Under the pieces are notes generated by a model. It did not search any database. It was not told where the DNA came from and was given only the letters and a program-made list of their open reading frames with translations. A program made the translations under genes and the position numbers. 64,000 nucleotides of DNA. Origin: Variovorax sp. PBS-H4 (GTDB taxonomy: Bacteria > Pseudomonadota > Gammaproteobacteria > Burkholderiales > Burkholderiaceae_C). The stretch covers positions 2,418,001 to 2,482,000 of the forward strand of contig NZ_LR594675.1 in assembly GCF_901827205.1 (NCBI RefSeq), read 5' to 3'. This document shows, in pieces, positions 1 to 8,820 of the stretch (the first letter of the stretch is position 1; every line of letters begins with the position of its first letter).

Positions 1-1
1 C

Positions 2-577
2 GAAGGCCGGCCGGTGGACCCGATCCACGGCGCCCGCGGCAAGCAGCGCAGCGTGCACAACACCTATTTCACGCTGCCGGTCCTGTTCGCGATGCTAAGC
101 AACCACTACAGCTTTACCTACACGCACAAGTACAACTGGATCGTGCTGCTGCTGATCATGCTGGGCGGCGCGGCGATCCGGCAGTTCTTCGTGGTGCGGC
201 ACCGCTTCAAGCTCGGCAATGCGGGCAACCCGCTGCCGTATGCAATGGTCGGTGTCGTGGTGCTGGGCCTGTCGATCGTGTGGATGCAGCCCGAGCCCGC
301 CGCCGCGCCGATGGCCGGCGCCGCCGCTTCGCAGAAGGTGGCCTTCGGCGACGTCAAGAAGGTGCTGGAGCAGCGTTGCTACATGTGCCATGGCGCCCAG
401 GTGCAGATGAAGAACGTGCGCCTCGACACGCCCGAGCAGGTCGCCGCGCATGCGCAGGGTGTGTACCAGCAGGCGGTGGTGACGAAGATCATGCCGATGA
501 ACAACGCAACCGGCATGACCGACGCCGAGCGTGCGCTGGTCGCGAAGTGGTTCGAGGGTGGCGCCAAGACCCAATAG
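2..577 (+). CDS. puuD: Urate hydroxylase PuuD, C-terminal part (5' end outside window)
   Basis: The reading frame is open at the left edge, so only the last about 190 residues are present. They show two hydrophobic membrane helices (around HKYNWIVLLLIMLGG and PYAMVGVVVLGLSIVW) followed by a soluble cytochrome c-like tail with a CxxCH heme site (CYMCHG). This layout, membrane part plus C-terminal cytochrome c, is that of membrane-bound urate hydroxylase PuuD, which oxidises urate to 5-hydroxyisourate and passes electrons to the respiratory chain. The next gene is a glycerate kinase 37 bp downstream, which fits purine-to-glyoxylate-to-glycerate catabolism. The family call is inferred from the tail alone, since the N-terminal domain is not visible. 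Confidence 0.8.
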   Translation, partial: EGRPVDPIHGARGKQRSVHNTYFTLPVLFAMLSNHYSFTYTHKYNWIVLLLIMLGGAAIRQFFVVRHRFKLGNAGNPLPYAMVGVVVLGLSIVWMQPEPAAAPMAGAAASQKVAFGDVKKVLEQRCYMCHGAQVQMKNVRLDTPEQVAAHAQGVYQQAVVTKIMPMNNATGMTDAERALVAKWFEGGAKTQ

Positions 578-614
578 TGGGCCGTGGACAATCCGGCAAC
601 GGAGACTGTAAGCA

Positions 615-1943
615 ATGAACTCATCCCCAGCCCTGCCCGATCCGCACGCCGCACCGCGCGATTTCCTCGAACAGCTCTATCGCGTCGCAGTCCGGCGCGC
701 GCTGCCGCTGGACAGCATGGGCGCGTATCTCCCGAAGCCGCCCAGGGGCCGCACGCTGGTGCTCGGCGCCGGCAAGGCGGGCGGCTCGATGGCGCAGGCG
801 CTCGAGGCCCTGTGGCCGGCCAAGGCGCCGCTGTCGGGCCTGGTGGTCACGCGCTACGGGCACATCCCGCCGCGTGCCGAGGGGTTGGCGCAGCGCATCG
901 AGATCGTCGAGGCCGCGCACCCGGTGCCGGACGAGGCCGGCTTGAAGGCGGCCGAGCGCATCCTTGCGCTGACGCAGGGCCTGACTGCCGACGACCTGGT
1001 GCTCTGCCTGATCTCCGGCGGCGGTTCGGCGCTGCTCACGCTGCCGGCCGAGGGGCTGACGCTGGCGGACAAGCAGCGCATCAACAAGCAATTGCTCGAA
1101 TCGGGCGCCCACATCGGCGAGATGAACTGCGTGCGCAAGCACCTGTCGCGCATCAAGGGCGGGCGGCTGGCTGCCGCCTGCGGTGCTGCAAAGGTGGTGA
1201 CGCTCACCATCAGCGACGTGCCCGGCGACGACCCCGCCGTGATCGCCAGCGGGCCGACTGTGCCCGATGCGACGACGTGCGCCGACGCGCTGGCGATCCT
1301 CGATCGCTACCGCATCGAGGTGCCGCCGGCCGTGCGTGCGCAGCTCGAAAGCGGCGCCCTCGAAACGCCGAAGCCGGATGACGCCGTGTTCAAGGGCCAT
1401 GCGACGCACCTCATCGCCACGCCGCAGCAGTCGCTCGAAGCGGCGGCCGAGGCGGCACGCGCAGCCGGTATCGAGGCGCACATCCTCAGCGACGAGATGG
1501 AAGGCGAATCGCGCGAAGTCGGCAAGGTGCATGGCGCACTGGCGCGTGCCGTTGCGCTGCGCGGTGCGCCGTTTGCAAGGCCCTGCGTGATCCTGTCGGG
1601 CGGCGAGACGACGGTCACCATCCGGCCGCGGCAGCCGGGGCAGGCGAAAGGCCGCGGCGGGCGTGCCGGCGAGTTCTGCCTCGGCCTGGCCGGCGCTCTG
1701 GCGGGGCAGAAGAACGTGTGGGCACTGGCCGCCGACACCGATGGCATCGACGGCGTGGAAGACAACGCGGGCGCCTTCGTCACGCCCGACACCCTGGCGC
1801 GCGCCCAAGGGGCGGGCCGCAAGCTGGCCGATCACCTCGATCGCAACGATGCGTATGGCTACTTCGATGCGATCGGGGATCTCTGCGTGACGGGGCCGAC
1901 GCACACCAACGTCAACGACTTCCGGGCCTTGCTGGTGCTATAG
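615..1943 (+). CDS. ttuD: Glycerate 2-kinase (DUF4147/MOFRL type)
   Basis: The 442-residue protein has the expected size and both domains of bacterial type 2 glycerate kinases, long misannotated as hydroxypyruvate reductase TtuD. The N-terminal domain carries GAGKAGGSMA (residues 51-60) and LISGGGSALL (132-141). The C-terminal MOFRL domain has the GGRAGEF and DTDGIDG motifs (the latter near residue 375). It would phosphorylate glycerate to 2-phosphoglycerate with ATP in the cytosol. Glycerate arises from glyoxylate through tartronate semialdehyde, so its position after puuD ties it to purine or glyoxylate use. The stop overlaps the 3' end of the convergent LysR gene by 6 bp. Confidence 0.88.
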   Translation: MNSSPALPDPHAAPRDFLEQLYRVAVRRALPLDSMGAYLPKPPRGRTLVLGAGKAGGSMAQALEALWPAKAPLSGLVVTRYGHIPPRAEGLAQRIEIVEAAHPVPDEAGLKAAERILALTQGLTADDLVLCLISGGGSALLTLPAEGLTLADKQRINKQLLESGAHIGEMNCVRKHLSRIKGGRLAAACGAAKVVTLTISDVPGDDPAVIASGPTVPDATTCADALAILDRYRIEVPPAVRAQLESGALETPKPDDAVFKGHATHLIATPQQSLEAAAEAARAAGIEAHILSDEMEGESREVGKVHGALARAVALRGAPFARPCVILSGGETTVTIRPRQPGQAKGRGGRAGEFCLGLAGALAGQKNVWALAADTDGIDGVEDNAGAFVTPDTLARAQGAGRKLADHLDRNDAYGYFDAIGDLCVTGPTHTNVNDFRALLVL

Positions 1944-2843
1944 CGGCCTTTTCCCCCTGGCCCGACCTGCAGCCATCGGAAACAAGGCCATCGCCTCGTC
2001 CCGCACAGCTTCCACCAGCCGCAGCCTGAGCGAGGCGCGCGACCAGATCAGCCCGACCCGCCGTGGTTCGAAGGGCAGGGGGAGCGAGATGCGCGCCACC
2101 CGCAAGCCCTCGGGCCAGGGGCGGATCCAGTCCGGCACCAGCGAGACGCCCAGCCCTCGGTCCACCATCACCGCGATGGCGCCCAACGCGTTGAGCTCGA
2201 AGCGCTCGCGTGGCTTGATGCCGGCCTTGCGCAGGTACTGCTCGGCCTGCCGGCCGCCCCACTGCGTCCGGTCATAGCGGATCAGCGGCTGGGTCGCCAG
2301 CAGTTCGTGCGGATCGGCGCTGGCCCACTTGGAAGGCGCCAGCACCACCAGCGGTTCCTCGCGCAGCAACTGCCAGCCCAGGGCCTTGGGCAATGCCACC
2401 GGCGACTGCAGCACGATGGCCGCGTCGAGATCACCGCGCTGCACCGCCGGGTGCATGTCCATCGAGTAGCCGGGCTGCACGTACACGCTCACGCCCGGAT
2501 AGCGCTTCACCAGCCCGGCCAGGATGTCGGGCACCATGCCCAGCAGCGCGTTGGGGCCGGCGCCCAGGCGCAGGTCGCCTGACAGCGTCGCGTCGTTGGC
2601 CACCGTGCGCAAGTCGGCTATCTGTCCCAGCAGTTCGCGAGCGCGCTCGATGATGCGATCGCCCGACTCGGTGGGCGTCACCGTGCGGCCGAGGCGCTTG
2701 ACGAGTGAGGTGCCCATTTCACGTTCGAGCGCGCGCACCTGCTGGCCCACCGCGGCGGGGGTGAGGTTGAGCCTGCGGGCGGCTTCGGCCATCGAGCCAT
2801 GCTCGACCACGGCCACGAACGTCTTGAGGAAATCTGTGTTCAA
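1938..2843 (-). CDS. LysR-family transcriptional regulator (module 1)
   Basis: The 301-residue protein has a typical LysR layout: an N-terminal winged helix-turn-helix (residues about 1-60, with the ARRLNLTPAAVGQQVRALE helix pair) and a periplasmic-binding-like effector domain from about residue 90. It is divergent from the lyase/Bug/amidohydrolase/CoA-transferase operon starting at 2951. A perfect 8-bp dyad lies in the 107-bp intergenic region, so it most likely controls that operon. The effector is unknown; a carboxylate or CoA ester intermediate would be the natural guess. Confidence 0.9.
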   Translation of the reverse strand: MNTDFLKTFVAVVEHGSMAEAARRLNLTPAAVGQQVRALEREMGTSLVKRLGRTVTPTESGDRIIERARELLGQIADLRTVANDATLSGDLRLGAGPNALLGMVPDILAGLVKRYPGVSVYVQPGYSMDMHPAVQRGDLDAAIVLQSPVALPKALGWQLLREEPLVVLAPSKWASADPHELLATQPLIRYDRTQWGGRQAEQYLRKAGIKPRERFELNALGAIAVMVDRGLGVSLVPDWIRPWPEGLRVARISLPLPFEPRRVGLIWSRASLRLRLVEAVRDEAMALFPMAAGRARGKRPL

Positions 2844-2869
2844 GGCGCGCTCCCGACCATGAAGAGAAA

Positions 2870-2886
2870 CTATCTTCTGAAGATAG
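2870..2886. promoter_or_regulatory. Candidate LysR operator, perfect dyad
   Basis: Arms CTATCTTC and GAAGATAG form a perfect 8-bp inverted repeat around a single base. It contains the T-N11-A spacing of LysR binding boxes and sits in the divergent region between the LysR gene (start 2843) and the lyase gene (start 2951). It is also AT-rich relative to its surroundings. Function as an operator is inferred. Confidence 0.6.
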
Positions 2887-2950
2887 CACCGGGCGGTTTT
2901 TCTTTTCGATGCAAGGGCGCAGACTCCCGCAATTCTTCTGGAGACAACGG

Positions 2951-3826
2951 ATGCGCAGCAAGCTCTTCGTTCCCGGCTCGCGCCCGGAGCTCTTCGCCAA
3001 GGCTTTGTCGGGCGCCTCCGATGCCCTGTCCTTCGACCTCGAGGATGCCGTGGCCGAGGCGCGCAAGGCAGAGGCGAGAGGCCTGGTCGCCGAGCTCCTG
3101 CGCTCTCCGGCGGCGCAAGCCGCGGGCAAGACGCTGATCGTGCGTGTCAATGCCATCGACACGGCGCATTTCGAGTCCGATGTCGCCGCCGTCGTGTGCG
3201 AGGGGCTGCACCTGCTGAACCTGCCCAAGGCCGAGTCCGTCGAGCAGGTGCGCGCCGCGGCGGCTGCGCTGGAAGCGGCCGAGCGTGCCAACGGCGTCGT
3301 TCGGCCGGTGCGGCTGCTGCTCAACGTGGAGTCGCCACGCGGCCTGCGCGAGGCAGCCGCGATGGCGCAGGCGCATGGGCGCGTGGCCGGTTTGCAGCTC
3401 GGCTTTGGCGACTTGTTCGAGCCCCTCGGCATTGCGCGTCGCGATGCAGCCAATGTGCATGCCGCCATGTTCGCGATGCGCATGGCCGCCGGCGAGGCCG
3501 GCGTGTTCGCGTGCGACGCGGCCTTCGCTGATGTGGAGGATGCCGAAGGCTACCTGGCCGAGGCGGAGATGGCGCGCCGGCTCGGCTACATCGGCAAGAG
3601 CTGCATCCACCCGAGCCAGGTAGCGCTCGCGCACCAGGTGTTTCGGCCGCCTCGGGCGGAGATCGAGCGCGCGCTGCGCATCGTCGAGGCCGCTAGGGAG
3701 GCCCGGGCGCGAGGGGTCGGCGCGTACATGGTGGACGGCCGCATGGTCGACGGGCCGTTCGTGCGCGGCGCCGAGGCCGTGCTCGCGGACGCGCGCCGCC
3801 TGGGCCTGCTGCCGCCCGAGGGCTGA
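2951..3826 (+). CDS. HpcH/HpaI aldolase / CitE-like CoA-ester lyase
   Basis: The 291-residue TIM-barrel protein begins MRSKLFVPGSRPELF, with the CitE-family motifs SFDLEDAV (about residues 27-34), LNVESPRGL, LGFGDLFEPLG and KSCIHPSQV, which place the acidic Mg2+ ligands and the CoA-ester pocket. Such proteins cleave or form malyl-, citramalyl- or citryl-CoA-type esters. The ATG at 2951 is preferred over an upstream in-frame ATG at 2909 because GGAGA lies just before it and the family start aligns here. It heads an operon with two Bug receptors, an amidohydrolase and a CoA transferase, which suggests catabolism of an imported carboxylate through a CoA ester. The exact substrate is not predictable. 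Confidence 0.85.
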   Translation: MRSKLFVPGSRPELFAKALSGASDALSFDLEDAVAEARKAEARGLVAELLRSPAAQAAGKTLIVRVNAIDTAHFESDVAAVVCEGLHLLNLPKAESVEQVRAAAAALEAAERANGVVRPVRLLLNVESPRGLREAAAMAQAHGRVAGLQLGFGDLFEPLGIARRDAANVHAAMFAMRMAAGEAGVFACDAAFADVEDAEGYLAEAEMARRLGYIGKSCIHPSQVALAHQVFRPPRAEIERALRIVEAAREARARGVGAYMVDGRMVDGPFVRGAEAVLADARRLGLLPPEG

Positions 3827-3878
3827 GCGTCACGAGACCGCCCCGACCCTGAACTGAAGGCATACAACCGGAGACGAC

Positions 3879-4886
3879 ATGAACTTTTCCCGCCCCTTTC
3901 CTTCTTTTTCGGCCCACCGCCGCCGCGCGGCAGGCCTGCTGATCGGCCTGCTCGGCGCCACGGTGTTCTGCGCGGATGCGCCCGCACAGGACGCCTGGCC
4001 TTCGCGCCCGATCACCATCGTCGTGCCTTATCCGGCCGGGGGCTCCAACGACGTTTTCGCACGCGCCATCGGCCGGCAGCTTGCGGAGGCGCTGGGCCAG
4101 CCAGTGCTGATCGACAACAAGCCGGGCGCCGGCGGTACGCTGGGCACCGGCATCGTCGCCAAGGCGCCGGCAGACGGCTACACGCTGGCCGCGGTCTCGT
4201 CCAGTTTTGTCACCAATGCGGCGGTCCAGCCGCGCCTGCCCTTTGATCCCGTGAAGAGCTTTGCGCCCGTCGCCATGATGGCGCAGGGACCCTTCGTGGT
4301 CGCGGTGCGCGCCGACTTGCCAGCGAAGACCCCGGCGGAGCTGGTGGCGCTGGCCAAGCAACGGCCCGGCAAGCTCAACTACGCCTCCTCGGGTCCGGGC
4401 AGTACCAACCAGTTCGCGACCGAGCTGCTCAAGTCGAGCGCAGGTGTCTTCATCACCCACATTCCCTATCGTGGCATGGCGCCCGCGACCACCGACCTGA
4501 TGGGCGGCAACGTCGATGTGCTGATCGCGAGCGGCCCCTCGCTGCAGCCGGCGCTGCGCTCGGGCAAGGTGCGCGCGGTCGGCATCACCAGCGCGAAGCC
4601 TTCGGCCACGGCGCCTGATCTGGTGCCGATGGCGCAGGCCGTTCCCGGCTACAGCTTCGGCATCTGGTGGGGCATGCTGGCGCCGGCGGGCACGCCGGCT
4701 GCCGTGGTGCAGCGCCTCAACACCGAGATCAACAAGATCGTTGCGGGGCCGGAAATGAAGGCCTTCCTGCTGCGCGAAGGCGCCGAGCCCGCGGGCCTGA
4801 CGCCGGCGCAGTTCGCCGCGCAGATCCAGCGCGAAATTCCGTACTGGCAGAAGGTGGCCAAGGAGGCCGGCATCTCGACCGAGTGA
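3879..4886 (+). CDS. Bug/TctC-family periplasmic solute receptor
   Basis: The 335-residue protein has an N-terminal export signal ending near residue 36 (PAQDAWPSRP). It then has Bug-family hallmarks: PITIVVPYPAGGSNDVFAR, the GAGGTLGT loop and PADGYTL. Bug proteins bind carboxylates or other small organic molecules in the periplasm. No tctA or tctB membrane genes are adjacent, so it is an orphan receptor, as is common in Burkholderiales. The stop codon overlaps the next start by one base (TGATG), so it is translationally coupled to the amidohydrolase. The ligand is probably the substrate of the operon. Confidence 0.92.
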   Translation: MNFSRPFPSFSAHRRRAAGLLIGLLGATVFCADAPAQDAWPSRPITIVVPYPAGGSNDVFARAIGRQLAEALGQPVLIDNKPGAGGTLGTGIVAKAPADGYTLAAVSSSFVTNAAVQPRLPFDPVKSFAPVAMMAQGPFVVAVRADLPAKTPAELVALAKQRPGKLNYASSGPGSTNQFATELLKSSAGVFITHIPYRGMAPATTDLMGGNVDVLIASGPSLQPALRSGKVRAVGITSAKPSATAPDLVPMAQAVPGYSFGIWWGMLAPAGTPAAVVQRLNTEINKIVAGPEMKAFLLREGAEPAGLTPAQFAAQIQREIPYWQKVAKEAGISTE

Positions 4887-5761
4887 TGGCGAGCGAACCC
4901 TATCCCAACTCGGCCGGCAGCGCCGTGCCACGCGATCCGGTTCCGGCCGACGCCTGCGATGCGCACATCCATGTGTTCGATGCGCGCTTCGAGGAGGCGC
5001 CGGGCGAGAAGCTGACAGCCACGCCCGCGCACGCCACCGCCGCCGACTACCGCGCGATCCAGCGACGTCTGGGCACCCGCCGTGCGGTGGTGGTGCAGCC
5101 ACGCGCCTACGGCACCGACAACAGCGCAACGCTGGACGCCATCGCGCAGCTGGGTGCGTCCGACACGCGCGGTATCGCGGTGCTGACGCCCGGGGCGAGC
5201 GATGCGGAGCTGCGCCGCCTGCACGCCGGCGGTATTCGCGGACTGCGGCTCACGCTGCACGCGGCCGCGGGGGCGCCCACCCGCTTCGACATGCTGATGC
5301 CACTGGCCGAGCGCATCGCGCCGCTGGGCTGGCACCTGCAGCTGCACTTCCAGGCGGCGCAGATCGTGGCGCACGCGGCCGTGTTGCGGCAGGTGCCCTG
5401 TCCCATCGTGTTCGATCACCTGGCGCGCCTGCCCGTGGGCGGCAAGCACGCCGAACCCGCCTTCGCCCTCGTGCGGGAACTCCTCGAGCAGGAGCGCGCC
5501 TGGGTCAAGCTGAGCGGTGCCTACCTCAACACGCACTCCGGCGCCCACGGCTACGCGGACACCGTCGAAACCGCCCGGGCGCTGGTGCGCATTGCGCCCG
5601 ACCGCCTTGTGTGGGGCAGCGACTGGCCGCATGCCACCGAGGAAATCCACAAACCCGACGACGCTGAGCTGATGGACCTGCTCGGCGTCTGGGTGCCGGA
5701 CGCCGCCACGCGCAACGCCATCCTGGTCCACAACCCGGCGCGCCTCTACGGCTTTGCCTGA
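4886..5761 (+). CDS. Amidohydrolase 2 family (PDC hydrolase-like) protein
   Basis: The 291-residue protein has the metal-binding HIH motif (residues 27-29), a conserved FDHLARLP segment mid-protein and GSDWPH near residue 243. These are typical of the amidohydrolase 2 family that includes 2-pyrone-4,6-dicarboxylate lactonase. The start at 4886 overlaps the stop of the upstream Bug gene (TGATG), which decides it over longer in-frame alternatives. It probably hydrolyses a lactone or related ring-fission product; the substrate is unknown. It is flanked by two Bug receptors, an arrangement seen in aromatic-acid catabolic clusters. Confidence 0.85.
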   Translation: MASEPYPNSAGSAVPRDPVPADACDAHIHVFDARFEEAPGEKLTATPAHATAADYRAIQRRLGTRRAVVVQPRAYGTDNSATLDAIAQLGASDTRGIAVLTPGASDAELRRLHAGGIRGLRLTLHAAAGAPTRFDMLMPLAERIAPLGWHLQLHFQAAQIVAHAAVLRQVPCPIVFDHLARLPVGGKHAEPAFALVRELLEQERAWVKLSGAYLNTHSGAHGYADTVETARALVRIAPDRLVWGSDWPHATEEIHKPDDAELMDLLGVWVPDAATRNAILVHNPARLYGFA

Positions 5762-5783
5762 ACCTTTACCGAGAAACCAAATC

Positions 5784-6764
5784 ATGTTCCTGACCCGCCG
5801 TCATGCCTTTCTGGCGCTCGCGTCCTGCGCGCCGCTGCTCGCGCTCGCGCCCCGCGCCCACGCTCAGCCCGACTACCCCAGCCGCCCGGTGCGCCTGATC
5901 GTCCCGATCGCGGCCGGCCAGGCCACCGACATCCTCGCGCGGGTCGTGGCCGAGCAGCTCTCTCGCTCGCTGGGGCAGCCTTTCGTGGTCGAGAACAAGG
6001 CCGGGGCCGGCACCACCATCGGCACCGACTTCGTGGCCAAGGCGGCGCCCGACGGCTACACGCTGGTGATGGCCACCAGCGCCGGCTTCGCCGCGGCGCC
6101 AGCGCTGTATGCCAAGCTGCCCTACGACCCGGTGCGCGACTTCGCGCCCATCTCCAATGTGGGGCTGGTGATCCAGACCCTCGTCGCTCGCCGGGAGGCG
6201 CCCTTCGACAACCTGCAGCAGTTCGTCGCCAAGGCCAGGGATGGCTCGATGAGCTATGCCTCGGCGGGCAACGGCTCCACCTCGCACCTCACCACCGAGA
6301 TGTTCCTTCACCAGGCCGGTGTGCAGGCCGTGCATGTGCCCTTCAAGGGCGCGGCCGAGGCGCAGCCGCAGTTGATCGGCGGCCAGGTGCAGTTCATGTT
6401 CGATGCCTTGCCCGCGGTGCTGCCGCAGGTGCGCGCCGGCAAGCTGAAGGTGATCGGCGTCGGGTCGGCGCAGCGCACGCCGCTGCTGCCCGAGGCGCCG
6501 ACGCTGGCGGAGCAGGGGTTGAAGGGCTTCGACGCTGTCGGCTGGATCGGCCTGGCGGCACCGGCAAAGACGCCGCCGGCCGTGCTGGACAAGCTCAACC
6601 AGGCGGTGCACCGCGCGATGGCCACGCCCGAGATGCAGGAGCGGTTGAAGGCGCTTTCCTTTACGCCCGCGGCGGATACGCGCGAGCATTTCGGACGCTT
6701 CATCGCGGGCGAGATCGGCAAGTGGGGCCAGGCGGCGAAGACCGCCAACATCGCTCCGCAATGA
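5784..6764 (+). CDS. Bug/TctC-family periplasmic solute receptor
   Basis: The 326-residue protein starts MFLTRRHAFLALASC, with a cleavable signal ending near AHAQ. It has the Bug motifs PVRLIVPIAAGQATDILAR, KAGAGTTIGT and PDGYTL. The ATG at 5784 is preferred to a TTG at 5754 because it follows GAGAAA and begins directly with a signal peptide. It is the second Bug receptor in the same operon and is clearly diverged from the one at 3879, so the two may bind different ligands. No membrane components are nearby. Confidence 0.92.
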   Translation: MFLTRRHAFLALASCAPLLALAPRAHAQPDYPSRPVRLIVPIAAGQATDILARVVAEQLSRSLGQPFVVENKAGAGTTIGTDFVAKAAPDGYTLVMATSAGFAAAPALYAKLPYDPVRDFAPISNVGLVIQTLVARREAPFDNLQQFVAKARDGSMSYASAGNGSTSHLTTEMFLHQAGVQAVHVPFKGAAEAQPQLIGGQVQFMFDALPAVLPQVRAGKLKVIGVGSAQRTPLLPEAPTLAEQGLKGFDAVGWIGLAAPAKTPPAVLDKLNQAVHRAMATPEMQERLKALSFTPAADTREHFGRFIAGEIGKWGQAAKTANIAPQ

Positions 6765-6791
6765 CGCTCCCATGAACACAAGGACATCGCC

Positions 6792-7994
6792 ATGACGACC
6801 CACCAGGAGCAGCGCGGTCCGCTGACCGGGATCCGCGTGCTGGACCTCAGCGCCTACATCGCCGGGCCCTACGGCTGCACGCTGCTCGCGGACATGGGCG
6901 CAAGCGTGGTCAAGATCGAGCCGCCCTCCGGCGACAACCTGCGCAAGTACCCGTCGACGCTGGAAGCCGAGAGCCGTGCCTTCATCGGCGTCAACCGCAA
7001 CAAGAAGGGCCTGGCGCTGGACCTCAAGAAGCCGGAGGGCCTCGAGGTGCTGCATCGGCTGCTGGCGCAGGCCGACGTGCTGGTGCACAACTTCAGGCCG
7101 GCCGTGCCGGCTCGCCTGGGCATCGGCTACGAGCAGCTGTGCGAGCGCTACCCGGCGCTGGTCTATTGCGCCGTCACCGGTTACGGCGAGGAAGGGCCGC
7201 TCAAGGACAAGGCCGGCTACGACCAGGTGCTGCAGAGCATGACCGGCATCTGCGCGATGCAGGGCAAGGCGGGCGGTCCGCCGGAGATCGTGTATGGCTC
7301 GGTGGTGGACTATTACGCGGCCTCCATGCTGGCGATGGGCGTGAGCGCCGCGCTGGTGGAGCGCGCGCGCAGCGGCCGCGGGCAGTACGTGGGCGTGTCG
7401 CTGCTGCGCAGTGCACTCGCCATGCAGTCGGCGCGCCTGGTGTGGGCCGACGGCGAGGGCCGCGAGGTGGGCCGCGACATGCGCTCGGGCGGCGTGACCG
7501 GCCTGCATCCCACGGGCGAAGGCTACCTGTACCTGTCGGCCAACACCGCACATTTCTGGACGGCGTTGTGCGAGCGCACCGGCCTGCAGGCCCTGGCTGC
7601 CGACCGGCGCTACGACACCGTGCGCAAGCGAGCGCAGCATGCGGGGGAGATCGTGCCGCAACTGCGCGCCGCACTTCAGCGGCACAGCGCGCTCGAGTGG
7701 GAAGCGATCTTCGGCGAGGCCGTACCCTGCGCGGCAGCGCGAGCAGTGGAAGACATGTTCGTGCACGAGCAGGTGCTGGCCGAGCGCATGGTGTCGCACT
7801 TCAGCCATCCGGACGTCGGGGGCTACCGCGGCTTCGACAAGCCGGTCAAGTTCGGCAGCACGCCGGGGCCCAGGCCTTTTGCGTCGCCGGGTTTCGGGCA
7901 GCATGCCGCGGACATCCTGGCGGCGCATGGCTACGGCGACGAGGAGATCGCGCGCCTGCGTGCGCTGGAGGTATTGCCCGACCGCATGGTTTGA
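6792..7994 (+). CDS. CaiB/BaiF family III CoA transferase
   Basis: The 400-residue protein has the class III CoA-transferase fold signatures: GIRVLDLSAYIAGPYG near the N-terminus, DMGASVVKIEPPSGD, and an NRNKKGLALDLKKPEG segment. The expected catalytic aspartate is in SVVDYYAA (Asp about 173). The family moves CoA between carboxylic acids without a ping-pong thioester of free acid. As the last gene of the 2951-7994 operon it would activate the imported acid or product, whose CoA ester the CitE-like lyase could cleave. The substrate is unknown. Confidence 0.9.
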   Translation: MTTHQEQRGPLTGIRVLDLSAYIAGPYGCTLLADMGASVVKIEPPSGDNLRKYPSTLEAESRAFIGVNRNKKGLALDLKKPEGLEVLHRLLAQADVLVHNFRPAVPARLGIGYEQLCERYPALVYCAVTGYGEEGPLKDKAGYDQVLQSMTGICAMQGKAGGPPEIVYGSVVDYYAASMLAMGVSAALVERARSGRGQYVGVSLLRSALAMQSARLVWADGEGREVGRDMRSGGVTGLHPTGEGYLYLSANTAHFWTALCERTGLQALAADRRYDTVRKRAQHAGEIVPQLRAALQRHSALEWEAIFGEAVPCAAARAVEDMFVHEQVLAERMVSHFSHPDVGGYRGFDKPVKFGSTPGPRPFASPGFGQHAADILAAHGYGDEEIARLRALEVLPDRMV

Positions 7995-8012
7995 CATGCG
8001 GCTTCGGGGCTG

Positions 8013-8714
8013 TCAGCTCGCGGGCCTCTTCTTCCCGACCCGATGCGCCTGCCTCAGCGCGTCCAGTCCCGCGAGCACGTAGCGCATCAGGTCCTCGAAC
8101 ACGCCCTCGCTGTCTTTCGCCATGGCCGGCAGCACCTTGAGCGGGATCTCCTTCGGGGCAACCAGCATCACGATGCACGGCAGCACGGAGAACACCAGCG
8201 CCCGCTGCACCGCCGGATGATCGGCCGGCAGTTCGAGGATCTCGGCCAGCAGCCCCAGCAGCAGTTTCGCCTTCGGACGCACGGCCTTGTCGACCAGCGC
8301 CGGCGCCAGCGGTCCGGGAGCCATCATCTCGCGCAGCACCACGCGAAAGCCCCAGCGCGTGGCCTCGCGCGAAGAAGGCGCCAGCATGTGCCCGAGCAAT
8401 GCGCGCAGCTTGTCGCGCGGATCGCCAAGCGCGCGCGTCATCTCGACCAGCTCGTCCACGCTGACGATCTGGCGGTGCGCCTCGATCAGCACCTCTTCGT
8501 ACAAGGCCTCGCGGCTGCCGAAGTGGTAATTGACGGACGCCATCGGCGTGCCGGCGCGCTCGCAGATCTCCTTGCTGGTGGCGTCGGCATAGCCGCGCTC
8601 GGCGAACACCTGCCCCGCGGTCTCGAGCAGCAGCGCGCGGGTGGCAGCACCGTCGGGTCGGGGTGCACGCATCGCGCGTGCGGCAGGGGCTTTCTTTTTT
8701 GTGGCGGTGGGCAT
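8013..8714 (-). CDS. cecR: TetR/CecR-type repressor
   Basis: The 233-residue regulator has a basic N-terminal extension. It is followed by a TetR DNA-binding domain (about residues 25-72, with ATSKEICERAGTPMASVNYH as recognition helices) and a CecR-like C-terminal domain. It is divergent from a membrane-fusion/ABC/permease set that matches Escherichia coli ybhGFSR in order and size, which CecR regulates there. An 18-bp perfect palindrome in the 106-bp gap is the likely binding site. Drug-type inducers are inferred from the family. Confidence 0.82.
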   Translation of the reverse strand: MPTATKKKAPAARAMRAPRPDGAATRALLLETAGQVFAERGYADATSKEICERAGTPMASVNYHFGSREALYEEVLIEAHRQIVSVDELVEMTRALGDPRDKLRALLGHMLAPSSREATRWGFRVVLREMMAPGPLAPALVDKAVRPKAKLLLGLLAEILELPADHPAVQRALVFSVLPCIVMLVAPKEIPLKVLPAMAKDSEGVFEDLMRYVLAGLDALRQAHRVGKKRPAS

Positions 8715-8749
8715 GGCGAAACACTCGAAGGGCGCGGCACTCTAATTAG

Positions 8750-8767
8750 TTTGAATTTAAATTCAAA
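8750..8767. promoter_or_regulatory. Probable TetR/CecR operator, 18-bp perfect palindrome
   Basis: TTTGAATTTAAATTCAAA is a perfect 18-bp palindrome and strikingly AT-only within very GC-rich DNA. It lies between the divergent TetR and membrane-fusion genes. It overlaps a plausible promoter for the efflux operon: TTGAAT as -35 at 8751 and TAAGAT as -10 at 8773, spaced by 16 bases. Repressor binding would therefore block RNA polymerase. The palindrome is seen directly; its role is inferred. Confidence 0.75.
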
Positions 8768-8820
8768 TTCGTTAAGATCCAGTCTACTGCATCGACGACC
8801 GCAGGCGTGAAAGCCCACCC

